Origin: Neobacillus pocheonensis
GTDB lineage: Bacteria; Bacillota; Bacilli; Bacillales; Cytobacillaceae
DNA: 64,000 nt
Assembly: GCA_023702235.1 (NCBI GenBank)
Contig: JAMQCR010000002.1
Coordinates: 124,001 to 188,000 of the forward strand
Reading direction: 5' to 3'
Part shown: positions 47,425 to 57,651 of the stretch, in pieces
Position numbering within the stretch: the first letter of the stretch is position 1
How the letters are laid out: every line of letters starts with the position of its first letter
Notes under the pieces: generated by a model
Told to the model about the DNA's origin: nothing
Databases searched by the model: none
The model's input: the letters and a program-made list of their open reading frames with translations, nothing else
Translations under genes and position numbers: made by a program

Positions 47425-47720
47425 TTAATATAAGAACTTTCCCACACTAATTAGATTATTGAGAATTCCCAGCCCGCCTAAGGCTCCTTTTCCAACCTTA
47501 AATATACTTCCGAAAATTCCCGGTCGCCCTTGACCCGAGTTATTCCCCCAGCCCGATGGATTCATTCGGCCGCCTCACCAGCCGACCGGACTTCCAAGAC
47601 CACCCCAGCCCGTCAGTTGCCCTTGAGTACCTAAACCTGTTTGATTTACAGATGGCGCCCAATTAATTGGCTGTCCCGGACCACCGAAGCCCCCAAAACC
47701 TCCGGGACTCCCACTAACCT
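47425..47720 (-). pseudogene. Gly/Pro-rich protein remnant, possibly spore coat-associated
   Basis: The frame reads GGFGGFGGPGQPINWAPSVN, TGLGTQGQLTGWGGLGSPVG and W, then a TGA. It continues MNPSGWGNNSGQGRPGIFGS and IFKVGKGALGGLGILNNLIS. The locally high GC content and Gly-rich low complexity recall Bacillus coat or YqfQ-like proteins. The 5' end is replaced by a dispersed repeat (CTGCTTCGTTAGTTGAAG). Confidence 0.4.
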
Positions 47721-47768
47721 GCTTCGTTAGTTGAAGAAGAAAATAAAATCTTTATTTTATAAATAAAA

Positions 47769-47786
47769 AAGAGAGCCTTAGCTCTC
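47769..47786 (-). terminator. Terminator overlapping a stop codon
   Basis: GAGAGC and GCTCTC around CTTA, followed on the minus strand by TTTTTTATTT. The TAA of the 62-residue gene lies in the stem-loop. Confidence 0.8.
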
Positions 47787-47966
47787 CAACAATCGGTTAA
47801 CTTTTTGAATCTCCCCTTCAAATAACCTCATGTCCAACTCGTAATCATCATGACCATCAAATGAATCCAACATATCTTTTTCTTGATGTAATGTTATCAA
47901 ATACTGCTCCAATGAAAACCCACCACTTTGGATTGTATTCTCAAACACAACTTTAAATCTGCTCAT
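47778..47966 (-). CDS. Small acidic protein, unrecognised
   Basis: The 62 residues begin MSRFKVVFENTIQSGGFSLE and continue with an Asp/Glu-rich helix (MLDSFDGHDDYELDMRLFEG), probably a helical cytoplasmic protein. GAGGTG lies 6 bases before the ATG. Good start and terminator signals support a real gene, but the function is unknown. Confidence 0.6.
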   Translation of the reverse strand: MSRFKVVFENTIQSGGFSLEQYLITLHQEKDMLDSFDGHDDYELDMRLFEGEIQKVNRLLES

Positions 47967-48032
47967 TTATTTCACCTCGACAGATAGTATTTCCAATACA
48001 ATAAATGAAATTCGTATTTTATTACCAAATAT

Positions 48033-48056
48033 AAAAAGGACCATTTAGGTCCTTTT
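48033..48056. terminator. Terminator hairpin
   Basis: AAAAAGGACC and GGTCCTTTTG around ATTTA, between the acetyltransferase and the small acidic gene. Confidence 0.7.
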
Positions 48057-48126
48057 GGCTTCTTCAACTAAAGCCCCCGTTACTTTAAGTACAATATTTC
48101 ACAATCGTCCTTGGAACATCAGAACT

Positions 48127-48663
48127 TTATATACTTTTCAGTATCTTCGCTGGATTTCCCGCCACTATTGAATTAGCAGGTACATCTTTCGTAACAACAG
48201 AGCCAGCAGCAATAATTGAATTATTACCAATAGTGATTCCGGGTAAGATAACACAACTGCCACCAATCCACACATCATTTCCTATTGTTATTGAAATCGC
48301 ATAACCACTCTTGTTTCTATCTTTAGGTTCAATTGAATGACCAGCCGTGTAAAGTCCAACATTAGGACCAATCATACAGTTGTCACCAATCCTTACTTCT
48401 GCCATATCTAATATCGTACAGTTATATCCGGCATAGAAGTTGTCTCCAATGTGGATGTTGTATCCTAAGTCACAATGGAAATTATGCTCAATACTTGGAT
48501 TTACTCCGACACTCCCGAATAATTCTCTAATAATTTCCTCTTTTCTTTCTGAATCTTCGATTGGACAATTGTTAAACTCTTGACCAAGTTTATGGGCAAT
48601 TATATTTTTCAACCTTAGTTCATCCGTACCTCGTCCGTAGTAGATTTTCTCTTTATCCTCCAT
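48127..48663 (-). CDS. Sugar O-acetyltransferase (left-handed beta-helix)
   Basis: The protein is 178 residues of the maltose/galactoside acetyltransferase type. GVNPSIEHNFHCDLGYNIHI, NFYAGYNCTILDMAEVRIGD, MIGPNVGLYTAGHSIEPKDR (catalytic His in AGHS) and IGNDVWIGGSCVILPGITIG form the hexapeptide repeats, ending VVTKDVPANSIVAGNPAKIL. It transfers acetyl from acetyl-CoA to a sugar hydroxyl, and acts as a trimer. AAGGAG precedes the ATG. It is intact and alone. Confidence 0.9.
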   Translation of the reverse strand: MEDKEKIYYGRGTDELRLKNIIAHKLGQEFNNCPIEDSERKEEIIRELFGSVGVNPSIEHNFHCDLGYNIHIGDNFYAGYNCTILDMAEVRIGDNCMIGPNVGLYTAGHSIEPKDRNKSGYAISITIGNDVWIGGSCVILPGITIGNNSIIAAGSVVTKDVPANSIVAGNPAKILKSI

Positions 48664-48713
48664 ATCTAGTCTCCTTTCTTCAGTTATTTATAAAATACCA
48701 CATTTTCTTCAAG

Positions 48714-48765
48714 TAACCTGCTTCATTAGTTTAAGTACATTTCTTCACAATCTCTTCTAAACTTC
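48714..48765. repeat. Short dispersed repeat copy B2
   Basis: TAACCTGCTTCATTAGTTTA leads into the same CTTCACAATCTCTTCTAAAC 20-mer found at 13262-13310. A looser relative (CCCCCGTTACTTTAAGTAC) lies at 48072. Confidence 0.6.
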
Positions 48766-48840
48766 AACATATATTTCCTATTTCTTGATAGAAGCCTTTG
48801 CCCTCGTTAAGGAAATGCTATTTTTTACGAGTTCCTTCTA

Positions 48841-49425
48841 TTATATATTGGTACTTTTCAATTTTATTTCGTACTCCTTAACTAACTTATAAAAAGTTGT
48901 CTTTTTAACCCCTATTTCTTGCATCACCTTCACCGCTGTCATCTCTCCTGATTTCCATAGAGAATAAGCTTGTTTAAACTCTTCCGTAACGATAGCTTTT
49001 GGTCTGCCAAAAGCTACACCATTTTTCAAAGCCACTTCAATGCCTTCACGCTGCCTTTTGCGAATGCGGTTGCGTTCGTCCTCTGCCATCCAAGAAAGAA
49101 TTTGTAAAACCAGATCGGCAATAAAGGTACCAAGATTATCTTTAAATTGAGTGGTATCCAATAAGGGCATATCCAATACCACAATTTCGGCCTGGATGTT
49201 TTTCGTAATGTCATTCCACTCTTGTAAAATCTCTTCTTTGTTTTGGCCAAAGCGATCGAGTGAATGAATATAGAGTATGTCCCCTATTCGTAAAATACGC
49301 TTGAGTAATTGGTATTGGGCTCTCTTGAAATCTTTTCCGCTCTGCTTGTCCATGAATATATCTAGATGGGAGTTATCAAAGATGGGTGAACTTGTTGGAT
49401 CCCGCTTATTTAGGTACATTGTTAT
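48841..49425 (-). pseudogene. Serine recombinase lacking its catalytic N-terminus
   Basis: From about 49400 the minus strand shows FMDKQSGKDFKRAQYQLLKR, ILYIHSLDRFGQNKEEILQE, ILSWMAEDERNRIRKRQREG and the HTH KVMQEIGVKKTTFYKLVKEY ending at 48841. The first beta strand with Y-x-R-x-S is absent or unrecognisable. The upstream reading frame is fused to a PucR-type fragment. This is the best-preserved member of the recombinase family whose 3' end recurs at 30.4 kb. Confidence 0.75.
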
Positions 49426-49429
49426 TTCT

Positions 49430-49614
49430 TTCTTCGGATTCGTAAACAAGACCAAGAACACAGTAAAAGCACTATGAAAGTCTTTTATGAATACCTGTTT
49501 TTTGTAAATTTTCAAGACGATATTGAAATGTATTCCGATGAACATTGAGTTTTTTTCGTTAAACTGCTGCAGCTTTAAGGTGCATTCCTTTTGTCTTTTA
49601 GGTTTTCGGATCAT
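49430..49614 (-). pseudogene. HTH fragment of a PucR/CdaR-type regulator
   Basis: A minus-strand frame reads KLNVHRNTFQYRLENLQKTG, the C-terminal helix-turn-helix typical of CdaR/PucR regulators. Stops lie on each side. The rest of the gene was lost at the recombinase junction. Confidence 0.55.
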
Positions 49615-49838
49615 TCAATATATTAAGAATGGGTATTTTCTTTGTTGACAGTTATTGCATATAGGTGTAAATTGCACATATAGGTAATACTTAGCAGATA
49701 GTTAATATAAACCCAATTTCACAAAACAAATTGGGCACAACATAGAAAAGCACAAACCATTTTAATAGGATTATATTTTCCTTAGTAGGAAGGGTTAGAT
49801 TTGAACTGTTATACAATAAAATTTTGGAGGTATGTAAA

Positions 49839-50351
49839 ATGGCTGCAGTAAAAAATGAGGAAAAAGTAACGAATGTAATTGATGTATTTTGGGACGGTTT
49901 TTTAACTAGCTTCAAAACTTTCCAATCTTTTCAAAACGGAGTAGAAGAAAAATCTTTAGAAGCTTTTGAAAGCCAATTAGAGTTGGTCGAAAAAACTACT
50001 CTTGAACAACTTATTAAATTTGAAGAGGAATCTAAAAAGCTAATAGCTGAATGGAAAGCGAATTTACAAGAAGTATTGAACAATGCTCTAACTGGTTATG
50101 GTGTCCAAAATCTTACAGAATGGACAGATAAATTCGAAGAAGTTGAACAGAAAGTTGAAGCTGTAGCCTTCAGTCCAAGCAAAAAAACATTCGAAGCATT
50201 TTTTGAATCACAAGCACAATTAGAATCAGCTTTAAAAGAAGCAATCGGGCAAAGACAAAAAAATCGTGCTGAAGTTCTTGATGCAATCGGCGAATATGTT
50301 GATCAACTAAAACAAACTAAAAAAATAACGCACTTACAACTCTTAAACTGA
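49839..50351 (+). CDS. Phasin-like coiled-coil protein
   Basis: The protein has 170 residues, almost all helical and charged. VTNVIDVFWDGFLTSFKTFQ is followed by repeated Glu/Lys heptads (EQLIKFEEESKKLIAEWKAN) and EVEQKVEAVAFSPSKKTFEA. The layout resembles polyhydroxyalkanoate granule proteins (PhaP) of Bacillus, which coat storage granules. No other pha gene is nearby, so the assignment is tentative. GGAGG lies 7 bases before the ATG, which is chosen over a TTG five codons earlier. It is intact. Confidence 0.5.
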   Translation: MAAVKNEEKVTNVIDVFWDGFLTSFKTFQSFQNGVEEKSLEAFESQLELVEKTTLEQLIKFEEESKKLIAEWKANLQEVLNNALTGYGVQNLTEWTDKFEEVEQKVEAVAFSPSKKTFEAFFESQAQLESALKEAIGQRQKNRAEVLDAIGEYVDQLKQTKKITHLQLLN

Positions 50352-50547
50352 ACAACAACCCTTTACTTGTAAAATAAGCTAAATAATTTTACTTCCTACA
50401 AAAAAGGTTTTCCTAAAATTAGATTACTTTAGGAGGTAATTTTCGCTTATTTTAAGTGCTATTTTGCACATCCAACTATAAAACCCAGCTACCTTCACAT
50501 GTGAAGATTGATCTGAACCCAAAAAGTTAGACAAATTTATTAAGCAG

Positions 50548-51348
50548 CTATAGAGGATTGAACTCTGTATTGCACAGGGCTAATCCTTTTAGTTTTGCTT
50601 TTATTCGTTTGTTATTGTAATAGTGGATATATATTTCTAGTTCTCTCTTAAAATGTTCCATACTCTCAAACTCTTGGAGATATAATAATTCAGACTTTAA
50701 TAAGCCAAAGAAGTTCTCTATGACTGCATTATCCAAACAATTCCCTTTACGCGACATACTTTGCTTAATGTGATGTTCTTTTAGTAAGTGTTGATACTTT
50801 GACATTTGATAGTGCCAACCTTGATCAGAATGGAGAATAGGTGTGTCACCTTCATTTAATCGATGGAAAGCTTTATCTAGCATCTTTGTCACAAGAGGAA
50901 ATACAGGTCTTTTCTCGATATGATAAGCAATAATTTCTCCGTTAAAGAGATCAAGAATAGGTGATAAGTAAAGTTTTTTACCGAATAAATGAAATTCTGT
51001 AACATCCGTTACCCATTTTTCATTCGGCTTAGTGGCATTGAAATCACGCTCTAGAATATTAGGTGCGGTTTTCCCAACTTTCCCCCGATAAGAACGATAT
51101 TTTTTCATGCGTACAAGGCATTTTAAACCTAACTGATTCATTAGACGGCGTACTGTTTTATGATTGATTGTATAGCCTCGATTACGCAATTCTAGTGTGA
51201 TACGACGATAACCGTACCTTCCTTGATGCTCATCAAAAATTTGTTTAATGACTTCCTTTACTTTATTATATTTGTCTGGGCGATTCAGTTGTTTTACCCA
51301 GTAATAATAAGTACTTCTAGCAATATCAGCTACCTTAATTAAATCCAT
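50548..51348 (-). CDS. IS3-family transposase orfB
   Basis: The HTH_21 domain ([20 protein letters not shown]) is followed by the DDE integrase core: [20 protein letters not shown] (Asp), [20 protein letters not shown] (Asp) and [20 protein letters not shown] (Glu). The final residues [18 protein letters not shown] appear shifted; one base more gives the usual GLSPVQYR ending with a stop inside the terminal repeat. Activity might survive because the active site is complete. It is normally made by programmed -1 frameshifting from orfA. Confidence 0.85.
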   Translation of the reverse strand: MDLIKVADIARSTYYYWVKQLNRPDKYNKVKEVIKQIFDEHQGRYGYRRITLELRNRGYTINHKTVRRLMNQLGLKCLVRMKKYRSYRGKVGKTAPNILERDFNATKPNEKWVTDVTEFHLFGKKLYLSPILDLFNGEIIAYHIEKRPVFPLVTKMLDKAFHRLNEGDTPILHSDQGWHYQMSKYQHLLKEHHIKQSMSRKGNCLDNAVIENFFGLLKSELLYLQEFESMEHFKRELEIYIHYYNNKRIKAKLKGLALCNTEFNPL

Positions 51349-51377
51349 TACCTTAAATTCATGCCTTAGTTCAAAAA

Positions 51378-51887
51378 TTACTTGCGCCTTTTGGTATTCT
51401 TCAATTTTTCCTTCTCTTGAACTAAGGCATTCAACTTTTTAAAATAAGCATTTTCCATCCTTAAACGCTCATTTTCGGCAAGAATATCTTCGATTGATCC
51501 ATTACAGAGTATGTTTTTCTCTGTTTTCTTTTTCATGGATAGACGCCCCTTTTGCTTTAATTGTAAGGCGTCTATTCCTTGTAATTCGAAACTTTTTTGC
51601 CATTTTCGAACGGTACTATGTGTCGCAATGTTAAATATTGCGGCAGTTTCTCTTATAGACGTCCCTGTCTCTTTTATAAAATTCAATACGTCTAGTTTAA
51701 ACTCTGTTGTATATGATGTATATGGTTTTTTAAAAGTATTTTCACCATGATGTTCATATTGTTTAATCCAATTTAATAGGACTGTATTATGTACTCCAAT
51801 GGATTTCGCAATGGTTTTTATCCCTTCAAATCCTCCTTGATATCGGATTACTGCTTTAATTTTTTCTTCAGATGTAAATTTTGTCAC
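51378..51887 (-). CDS. IS3-family transposase orfA
   Basis: The protein has about 170 residues with two HTH modules: [20 protein letters not shown] and [21 protein letters not shown] leucine-zipper-like helix ([20 protein letters not shown]) follows. It binds the terminal repeats. GGAGGTG precedes a GTG at 51887, favoured over an upstream TTG. The Lys-rich end ([11 protein letters not shown]) holds A-rich codons suited to the frameshift into orfB. Confidence 0.75.
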   Translation of the reverse strand: MTKFTSEEKIKAVIRYQGGFEGIKTIAKSIGVHNTVLLNWIKQYEHHGENTFKKPYTSYTTEFKLDVLNFIKETGTSIRETAAIFNIATHSTVRKWQKSFELQGIDALQLKQKGRLSMKKKTEKNILCNGSIEDILAENERLRMENAYFKKLNALVQEKEKLKNTKRRK

Positions 51888-51940
51888 AAAAAACTGCACC
51901 TCCAATTATTAGTCGTGTCTAACAATTGGGGTGCAGATCA

Positions 51941-52826
51941 ACCTAAAACGGAACCTAAGAAGCGTGGCCGCAAATCAAAGGAAGAACGAGAACAATGGTT
52001 AATTGAAAAGGCAGAACTTGAAGCGAGTCTTCCCCTTTTTGAAAAGAAAATAGAAGAGCAGCTAGACGCTCCTTTAGATAAACTTCGTGCTGAGATTCCC
52101 CAAGATCCCCAATGGGGAGTAAAGAAGAACAGCGAAGGGAAAAACGTTTTTTGGTACGGCTATAAGGCTCATTTGGCAGTTGGGGCAAGAAGCCAATACA
52201 TTTTGCAATCCCTCTTTTCTTCTGGGAACTTGAATGACAGTAAAGCAGCAATCCCTTTATTAAAAAGCATTCATGAACGTCTTCCACTATCATCACTTCG
52301 TTATGAAACAATGGATGCAGGGTATGATTATGAACCCATTTACACTCATATTCATCGAATGGGCAATCAAGCTGTTATTGCTTATAATAAACGCAACGAG
52401 CCAGAACAGATTGGCTTTGATAAACATTTCGCACCTACTTGTGTCCGAGAACATTCATACCGCTACGATAGTTATGACACGAAATACAAAACGCTAAAAT
52501 ACACTCGACCAAAGGAATGTATAGATTGCCCTTTAGCGAATGATGGTCTTTGTCAAAAAGTGTACAAAGTAAAAATCACCACAGATCTTAGAAAATATAC
52601 AGTACCGGCTAGAGGATCAAAAGCTTGGAAAACCATATTTAAGTGCCGTACCGCTGTGGAACGTGTAAATGCTTATCTTAAGCAATTCTTTCAACTGAAC
52701 AATGTTCGTTATCGGACTGGAAAACGTGCCAAAGTTCATTTTGATTTAGTGACCTTAGTTTATAATGCTTCAAAATTAGCCGCAGATCGCATTAATGCTT
52801 TTTTAAATCAACGTCAAGCTGCTTAG
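51941..52826 (+). pseudogene. DDE transposase, 5'-truncated by the IS3 element
   Basis: The frame starts at the IS3 boundary with QPKTEPKKRGRKSKEEREQW. It contains NVFWYGYKAHLAVGARSQYI, SLRYETMDAGYDYEPIYTHI (Asp region) and KTIFKCRTAVERVNAYLKQF (Glu region), ending at NAFLNQRQAA. Roughly half the enzyme is present. The R-T-A-V-E-R-V-N motif links it with IS4/IS1182-like enzymes and, distantly, with the pseudogene at 3.9 kb. Confidence 0.75.
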
Positions 52827-53602
52827 ACTTTAAAAATTTATAGGATAATAAATTCTGAAGGTCTGTTTTTCTTTAAAAAAAGGAATTATGAAATTGATTC
52901 ATAAGCTTAAAAAAAAGTTTTTAAAGAAGTATTTTAAAATTTAACACCCCCAATTAAAAGAAAAGAGGTTATTTTAAGGAATTTTAGACACATTATATAT
53001 AGGGTTTGTTAGAGCAATCCATTCTGAATGGAATAGACACTCCTAATGATGGATTATTTTCCATTTTTATGTGGATTTCATTATATTCCATTTAAATATT
53101 TTGATCTGTTACTGTTAACTTGATGGGTATGCGGACTTAACCATACAAAAAAAATCGGCGTACATTATGTTCAATATGTACGCCTTTTTGGTGGAAATTC
53201 AATATCTTTTACACTTTAAAATGTACCAAATCAATTATGTCCACTATGTATAATATATGAGCGTTAGCGGTCCCTTTACTTTGAAGAAGGGTCGTGTAAC
53301 CTTGATAGGTGTTGGAGCTGAAGTAACCTGCTCCCCCTATCCAAGAGAAACACGATCATGCAAGGTTCAAAGTCAAGGGCATATATTATACATATCTAAT
53401 ATGAAAGAGCCCATTAAAATCAATGAATTTTCACCTTTAGTCTTGATAATACCACTTACCCCTAATTGAACTATCCTTAATTATTCTGCAGATTAATCTG
53501 ATCTACTCCATTCACTTCTTAGCAATCAATTAGTTATTACGCTAATATAATTTACCCTTTTATTGGAAATGCCATTCAACCTGAGAGGATGGAGAAGTTG
53601 CT
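52827..53602. other. AT-rich gap with one terminator
   Basis: An open frame at 53257-53469 has no ribosome site or homology I recognise. AACTTGATGGGTATGCGG near 53117 resembles GCTTGATGGGCATGTGGCGG at 32016 and may be a shared transposon-end relic. Confidence 0.4.
53157..53189 (+). terminator. Terminator hairpin
   Basis: GGCGTACAT and ATGTACGCC with a 10-base loop, followed by TTTTTGG. Confidence 0.75.
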
Positions 53603-53821
53603 ATGAATGAAAATGAATATAAGTCTTCTGTTTCTACGCATTTATGGTCATTTGCTTTGCCGGGGTTTGGGCAAGTGTATAATGGACAAGTTTTATTAGG
53701 CATAATCTTTATGTTATGGGAAAGTGGAGCAAATTTGTTATCGGGGTTAAATTTGGCCATTATGGAATCCTTTCACGGGGATTTCCTGTGCGCCGAAATG
53801 AGGAGGAATACCCTATGGTAG
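53603..53821 (+). CDS. Small membrane protein with TM2-like segment, possibly truncated
   Basis: MNENEYKSSVSTHLWSFALP and GFGQVYNGQVLLGIIFMLWE resemble the G-x-G-x-x-Y-N-G motif of TM2-type small membrane proteins. A second hydrophobic stretch (NLLSGLNLAIMESFHGDF) follows, then a few residues out of character. The 3' end overlaps the start of the next gene by 7 bases. The C-terminus may have been lost by a frameshift. GAGG precedes the ATG. Confidence 0.5.
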   Translation: MNENEYKSSVSTHLWSFALPGFGQVYNGQVLLGIIFMLWESGANLLSGLNLAIMESFHGDFLCAEMRRNTLW

Positions 53822-54591
53822 AAAGAGAAAAAGTAATCAAAATTTTTCGGGATGTATTAAATGGAAGAAGAACTAGATTTCCTAATCACTTCTTTGTAGG
53901 AGATCAGGGAAAGAAATATTTAGCTTTCCTAACATGTTACCTTATTGAAGAGTACTTAGGGATTCCTGTAGAGGAAATTCCTAGAAAAGTCAAAGCTGAA
54001 ACCCTTTGGAATCACCGTTTACGACCTGCTGCTCATGTTTGTGGATGGAAGGATTTTATAAGGGTAATTGAAAATGCTTATCCTGGAAAGTTTAAATCTT
54101 GGGAATTCAATCAAGTTTCCAACCATTATTGGCGAGGAGAAAATGGAAGAAAAAGGGCAATTGAAGTCGTTCGATATATAATTGAAGAAAAATGTAAGCT
54201 GGCTCATCATGAAATACCTTTACGAATCAACCATCGTTTTTTTAAAGATTATGGACTTGGTGGCATTTTGAAATCTTTTGGTGATTCTCCTTATCAAGTG
54301 ATTAATGCTGTGTATCCTGGTCATTTTCAACCGTGGGAATTTGCTAACGTTCCAATGAATTATTGGAAGAATTCCGAGAACATCAAACAGATGTTAGATT
54401 GGTTTCTTTTTCAAAAGCTTGGCTTTTCTTCTTATGAAGAAGCTCTTATAAAACTCAAGAGAAATGATTTCTTCCAATATCGATTGACTGGATTTTTTCA
54501 GAGAGCCTTCGACCTCCGATTATTTAAGGTGCAACAATGGATAAGAGAACAAAAAAACATTCATGATCATCTAAAGTCAATAAACGACTGA
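53815..54591 (+). CDS. DUF4046-like protein
   Basis: The protein has 258 residues. Three similar blocks end in an aromatic-rich motif: NAYPGKFKSWEFNQVSNHYW, NAVYPGHFQPWEFANVPMNY, and an N-terminal TLWNHRLRPAAHVCGW. This repeat resembles DUF4046 proteins of bacilli. No enzymatic motif is seen. GAGGAGG lies 8 bases before the ATG at 53815. A preceding small membrane gene overlaps it; the germination operon follows after 170 bases. Confidence 0.6.
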   Translation: MVEREKVIKIFRDVLNGRRTRFPNHFFVGDQGKKYLAFLTCYLIEEYLGIPVEEIPRKVKAETLWNHRLRPAAHVCGWKDFIRVIENAYPGKFKSWEFNQVSNHYWRGENGRKRAIEVVRYIIEEKCKLAHHEIPLRINHRFFKDYGLGGILKSFGDSPYQVINAVYPGHFQPWEFANVPMNYWKNSENIKQMLDWFLFQKLGFSSYEEALIKLKRNDFFQYRLTGFFQRAFDLRLFKVQQWIREQKNIHDHLKSIND

Positions 54592-54761
54592 ATAACAGGG
54601 ACGGAAACGATCCGGTGAATGAGAAGTTGTATGGATAACTTATTCAAATATGTATTTTTGTTTTAATTGTATTAATAATTGGAAAATAGGTATCCTACAT
54701 AACAGGGAACACATCGAATCATTTCTTTCGGAGACAATTAAACTTGGAGTGTTATAAGAAA

Positions 54762-56394
54762 ATGAACAGTGCATGGAGACGACTAATAAAAAAGAAAATA
54801 AAAAGAGAACTTGCGCTGCAATATGAGGAAACAGAACTACCATTAAATAACCGGGAACTCAGTCAAGATTTAAACGAAAATCTCAAAACAGTGAAAGAAG
54901 TATTAGGTAACAGCAGTGACTTAATGATTCGTGAATTTATAATAGGAAAACCTTCCATGCATAAAGCTGCTGTACTTGCTATGAATGGCTTATCGGATAA
55001 GGCGAGCATAGGCAATTTTATTATAGAAAGACTGATGGGTGACGGTAACCAGATGGAAAGCGGTGATCATCAGCAGCCAGGTCAATTATTTACATATATT
55101 AAAGAAAATATATTGACCATTGCGGGAGTTAAGGATGTCACAGATTGGAACAATTTATTGCATTCCCTCTTATCCGGGCAATCTATTCTTCTGATTGATG
55201 GTTGGGATCGAGCCATTTCCTGTAGTGCACAAGGTGGAGAGTTACGAGCCATTACGGAACCTACGACAGAACCTGCTGTCCGGGGTCCTAAAGAGAGCTT
55301 TGTTGAGTCGGTTATTACCAATACAGCAATGGTTCGCCACCGGATTAAAAGCCCTAATCTATGGGTTGAAACCATACAACTAGGGAAAATTACACAAACA
55401 GATGTTTCCATTGTGTATGTAAAAGGGATTGTCAATGACAAACTTCTTACCGAAGTAAAAGAACGGCTAGGTAAAATAGAAGTAGATGAAATTGCTGGTT
55501 CCAATACAATCGAAGAATGGATTAACGATGACATATGGACGCCGTGGCCGACCATATTTTTTACAGAGCGTCCGGATGTGGTGGTCGGAAATCTACTGGA
55601 GGGACGTGTCGCTATTTTTGTTGATGGGTCACCAAATCCTTTAATTTTACCAGCGACATGGATTCAGTTTTTTCAAACAGCAGAAGATTATTATACCAAT
55701 TGGCATATGCCAGTTTTTTGAGACTTCTAAGAGTTAGTGGATTCTTAATCACCCTTCTGGGACCGTCCCTTTTTATTGCGTTTATTTCGTTTCACCCGGA
55801 ATTGATTCCAACCCCCTTATTAATTAGTCTGTCCGCACAGCGGAAAGGAATTCCATTTCCGGTATTTATAAGGCCCTGTTAATGGAATTTACATTTGAAG
55901 TGTTGCGAGAAGCCGGCGTTCGGATGCCGCGTCCTATTGGGCAGGCTGTTTCAATCGTTGGCGCACTTGTATTGGGACAAGCAGCTGTTGCGGCAGGGAT
56001 TGTTTCAAGTGCTATGGTGATTGTAGTGTCAGGGACGGCAATCGCTAGTTTTACTATGCCCCATGCTTCGATGACGGATTCAACACGTGTACTTCGGTTT
56101 ATCATGATGATGCTGGCAGCTTCTTTCGGTCTGTACGGGATTGGACTCGGAGTCATTGTGTTAGTCGCACACACTTGCAGCGTTCGCTCGTTTGGTATTC
56201 CGTATTTGGCTCCTTTTGCTCCCCTCATCTTTGCTGATTGGAAAGATACCATCATTCGTTTCCCGAAGCCGTTTTTATCAAAACGTCCTCGTTTGTTAAA
56301 CCAAACAAACATAAATCGGACAGGTACTACTCAGAATCTTCCCGTCACCGAGAAAAGGGCAAATAAAGGATCACGAATCAAAGAGGGATTCTAA
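54762..56394 (+). pseudogene. Germinant receptor A subunit (GerA/GerKA type), two frameshifts
   Basis: The first part shows MIREFIIGKPSMHKAAVLAM, QSILLIDGWDRAISCSAQGG, TEPAVRGPKESFVESVITNT and RPDVVVGNLLEGRVAIFVDG, all GerA hallmarks. One base is lost at about 55705 (before YASFLRLLRVSGFLITLLGP) and another near 55876 (before ALLMEFTFEVLREAGVRM). RPIGQAVSIVGALVLGQAAV and the last helices lie in a third frame. Two added bases restore about 540 residues. The A subunit is an inner spore-membrane component of the germinant receptor. Confidence 0.9.
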
Positions 56395-57608
56395 TGAAAC
56401 ATAAACCATTCATCATTCTCTTTATGATGGTATCTACTGTATTCCTGTCAGGATGTTGGGATCGGCAAGAATTACAAGATCTTGACATCGTAAGCGCTAT
56501 CGGCATTGATAAAGGTGGCAATAATTCGGAAAACAGATATCTCGTTACAGTACAAGTGATAAATGAAGGACAAATAGCTTCTGCGGGAGGACAAGGTGGA
56601 GCGAAATCATCAGCGGCTCCTGTTACGAGCTATTCCGCTAAAGGAAGCACCGTTGCAGAGGCACTCCGAAAAATTAATTCAAAGTCACCTCAGGAACTTT
56701 TTTATCCTCATGTCCAATTATTGGTGATTGGTGAGGAGCTAGCGCGAAAAAGAGGGATTCAAGATTTGTTTGATTTGATTGAACGTGACTCCCAATTTCG
56801 TACATTGTTTCCGGTTCTAATTGTCAGAAATAATACCGCAAAGACTCTTCTCCAAATTACGACTCCTTTAGAGGAGGTTCCTGCTGCCAAAATTTTTGGG
56901 GGCCTTGGAGTCCACCACAAAAATCTGGGGAGAGTATGCAAGTACCCGTGCCGATCAAGTTATTCAACAATTAGGAAGTGGAGAAGGGGCAAATTTAACA
57001 GGGGTTCAGATTACCGGAGACCCGAAAAAAGGGAACAAGGTATCAAACGTTCAACAAATTTCTCCAGATACATCGATCGAAATAAGAGGACTTGCTATTT
57101 TCAAAAAGGGGAAACTCAAAAAATGGTTGGATCAAGATGCTGCCCGTGGTGCTACATGGATTAATAATGAGTTAAAAAAAACCGTTGTAGACCTTAATTG
57201 TGAGAAGAAAAAAAAGGGGATTGCGGTGGACATTGACCGCGCCAAATCAAAAATTAAATTGGACATAAAAAACAATAAACCCGTTTTTCTGATCACATTT
57301 CGGTCAGAAGGACACATCTCAGAGGTCCATTGTCCAATCGATCTCAGTAAACATACAACCATTGAAAAACTTGAAAACCAGGCGGAGAAGGAAATAAAAG
57401 CGGAAGTGATGGAGGCTTAAAAGATGCCAAAAAACAAAAAACCGATATTTTTCGTTTTGGGGAATATATCAACCGTGAAAATCCAAAATTATGGAAAAAG
57501 ATCAAGGAAAAATGGAATGATGAAATCTTTCCCCAAACAGAAATCAACGTCAACGTACATACGTTTATTCGCAGAGCAGGTTTGCGGACAAAACCATATA
57601 TAAAATAA
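56394..57608 (+). pseudogene. Germinant receptor C subunit lipoprotein, two frameshifts
   Basis: The ATG overlaps the gerA-type stop (TAATG). The signal peptide IILFMMVSTVFLSGCWDRQE carries the LSGC lipobox. The body contains LDIVSAIGIDKGGNNSENRY and GIQDLFDLIERDSQFRTLFP. A shift at about 56895 moves IWGEYASTRADQVIQQLGSG onward to another frame. A second shift at about 57420 moves the end (TDIFRFGEYINRENPKLWKK, INVNVHTFIRRAGLRTKPYI) to 57608. Three frames together give a normal GerC of about 400 residues. Confidence 0.9.
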
Positions 57609-57651
57609 AGGAAAAATCCGAGTATAACAAGAAGGAAGGTCTTCTAAGACG

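Larger units (their letters stand above)
50509..51940 (-). mobile_element. IS3-family (IS150-group) insertion sequence
   Basis: This is a 1432-bp element with imperfect 25-bp terminal inverted repeats. The left end starts TGATCTGAACCCAAAAAGTT at 50509, and the right end, read inward on the minus strand, starts TGATCTGCACCCCAATTGTT (21 of 25 matches). Two overlapping-type reading frames, orfA and orfB, lie on the minus strand. It inserted into, or next to, a DDE transposase remnant whose 5' end is missing at 51941. No target duplication is obvious. Confidence 0.85.

Noticed and set aside
53257..53469. Open frame of 70 codons on the plus strand
   Set aside because: No ribosome site and no motif; starts just after a terminator and codon use is unlike its neighbours.
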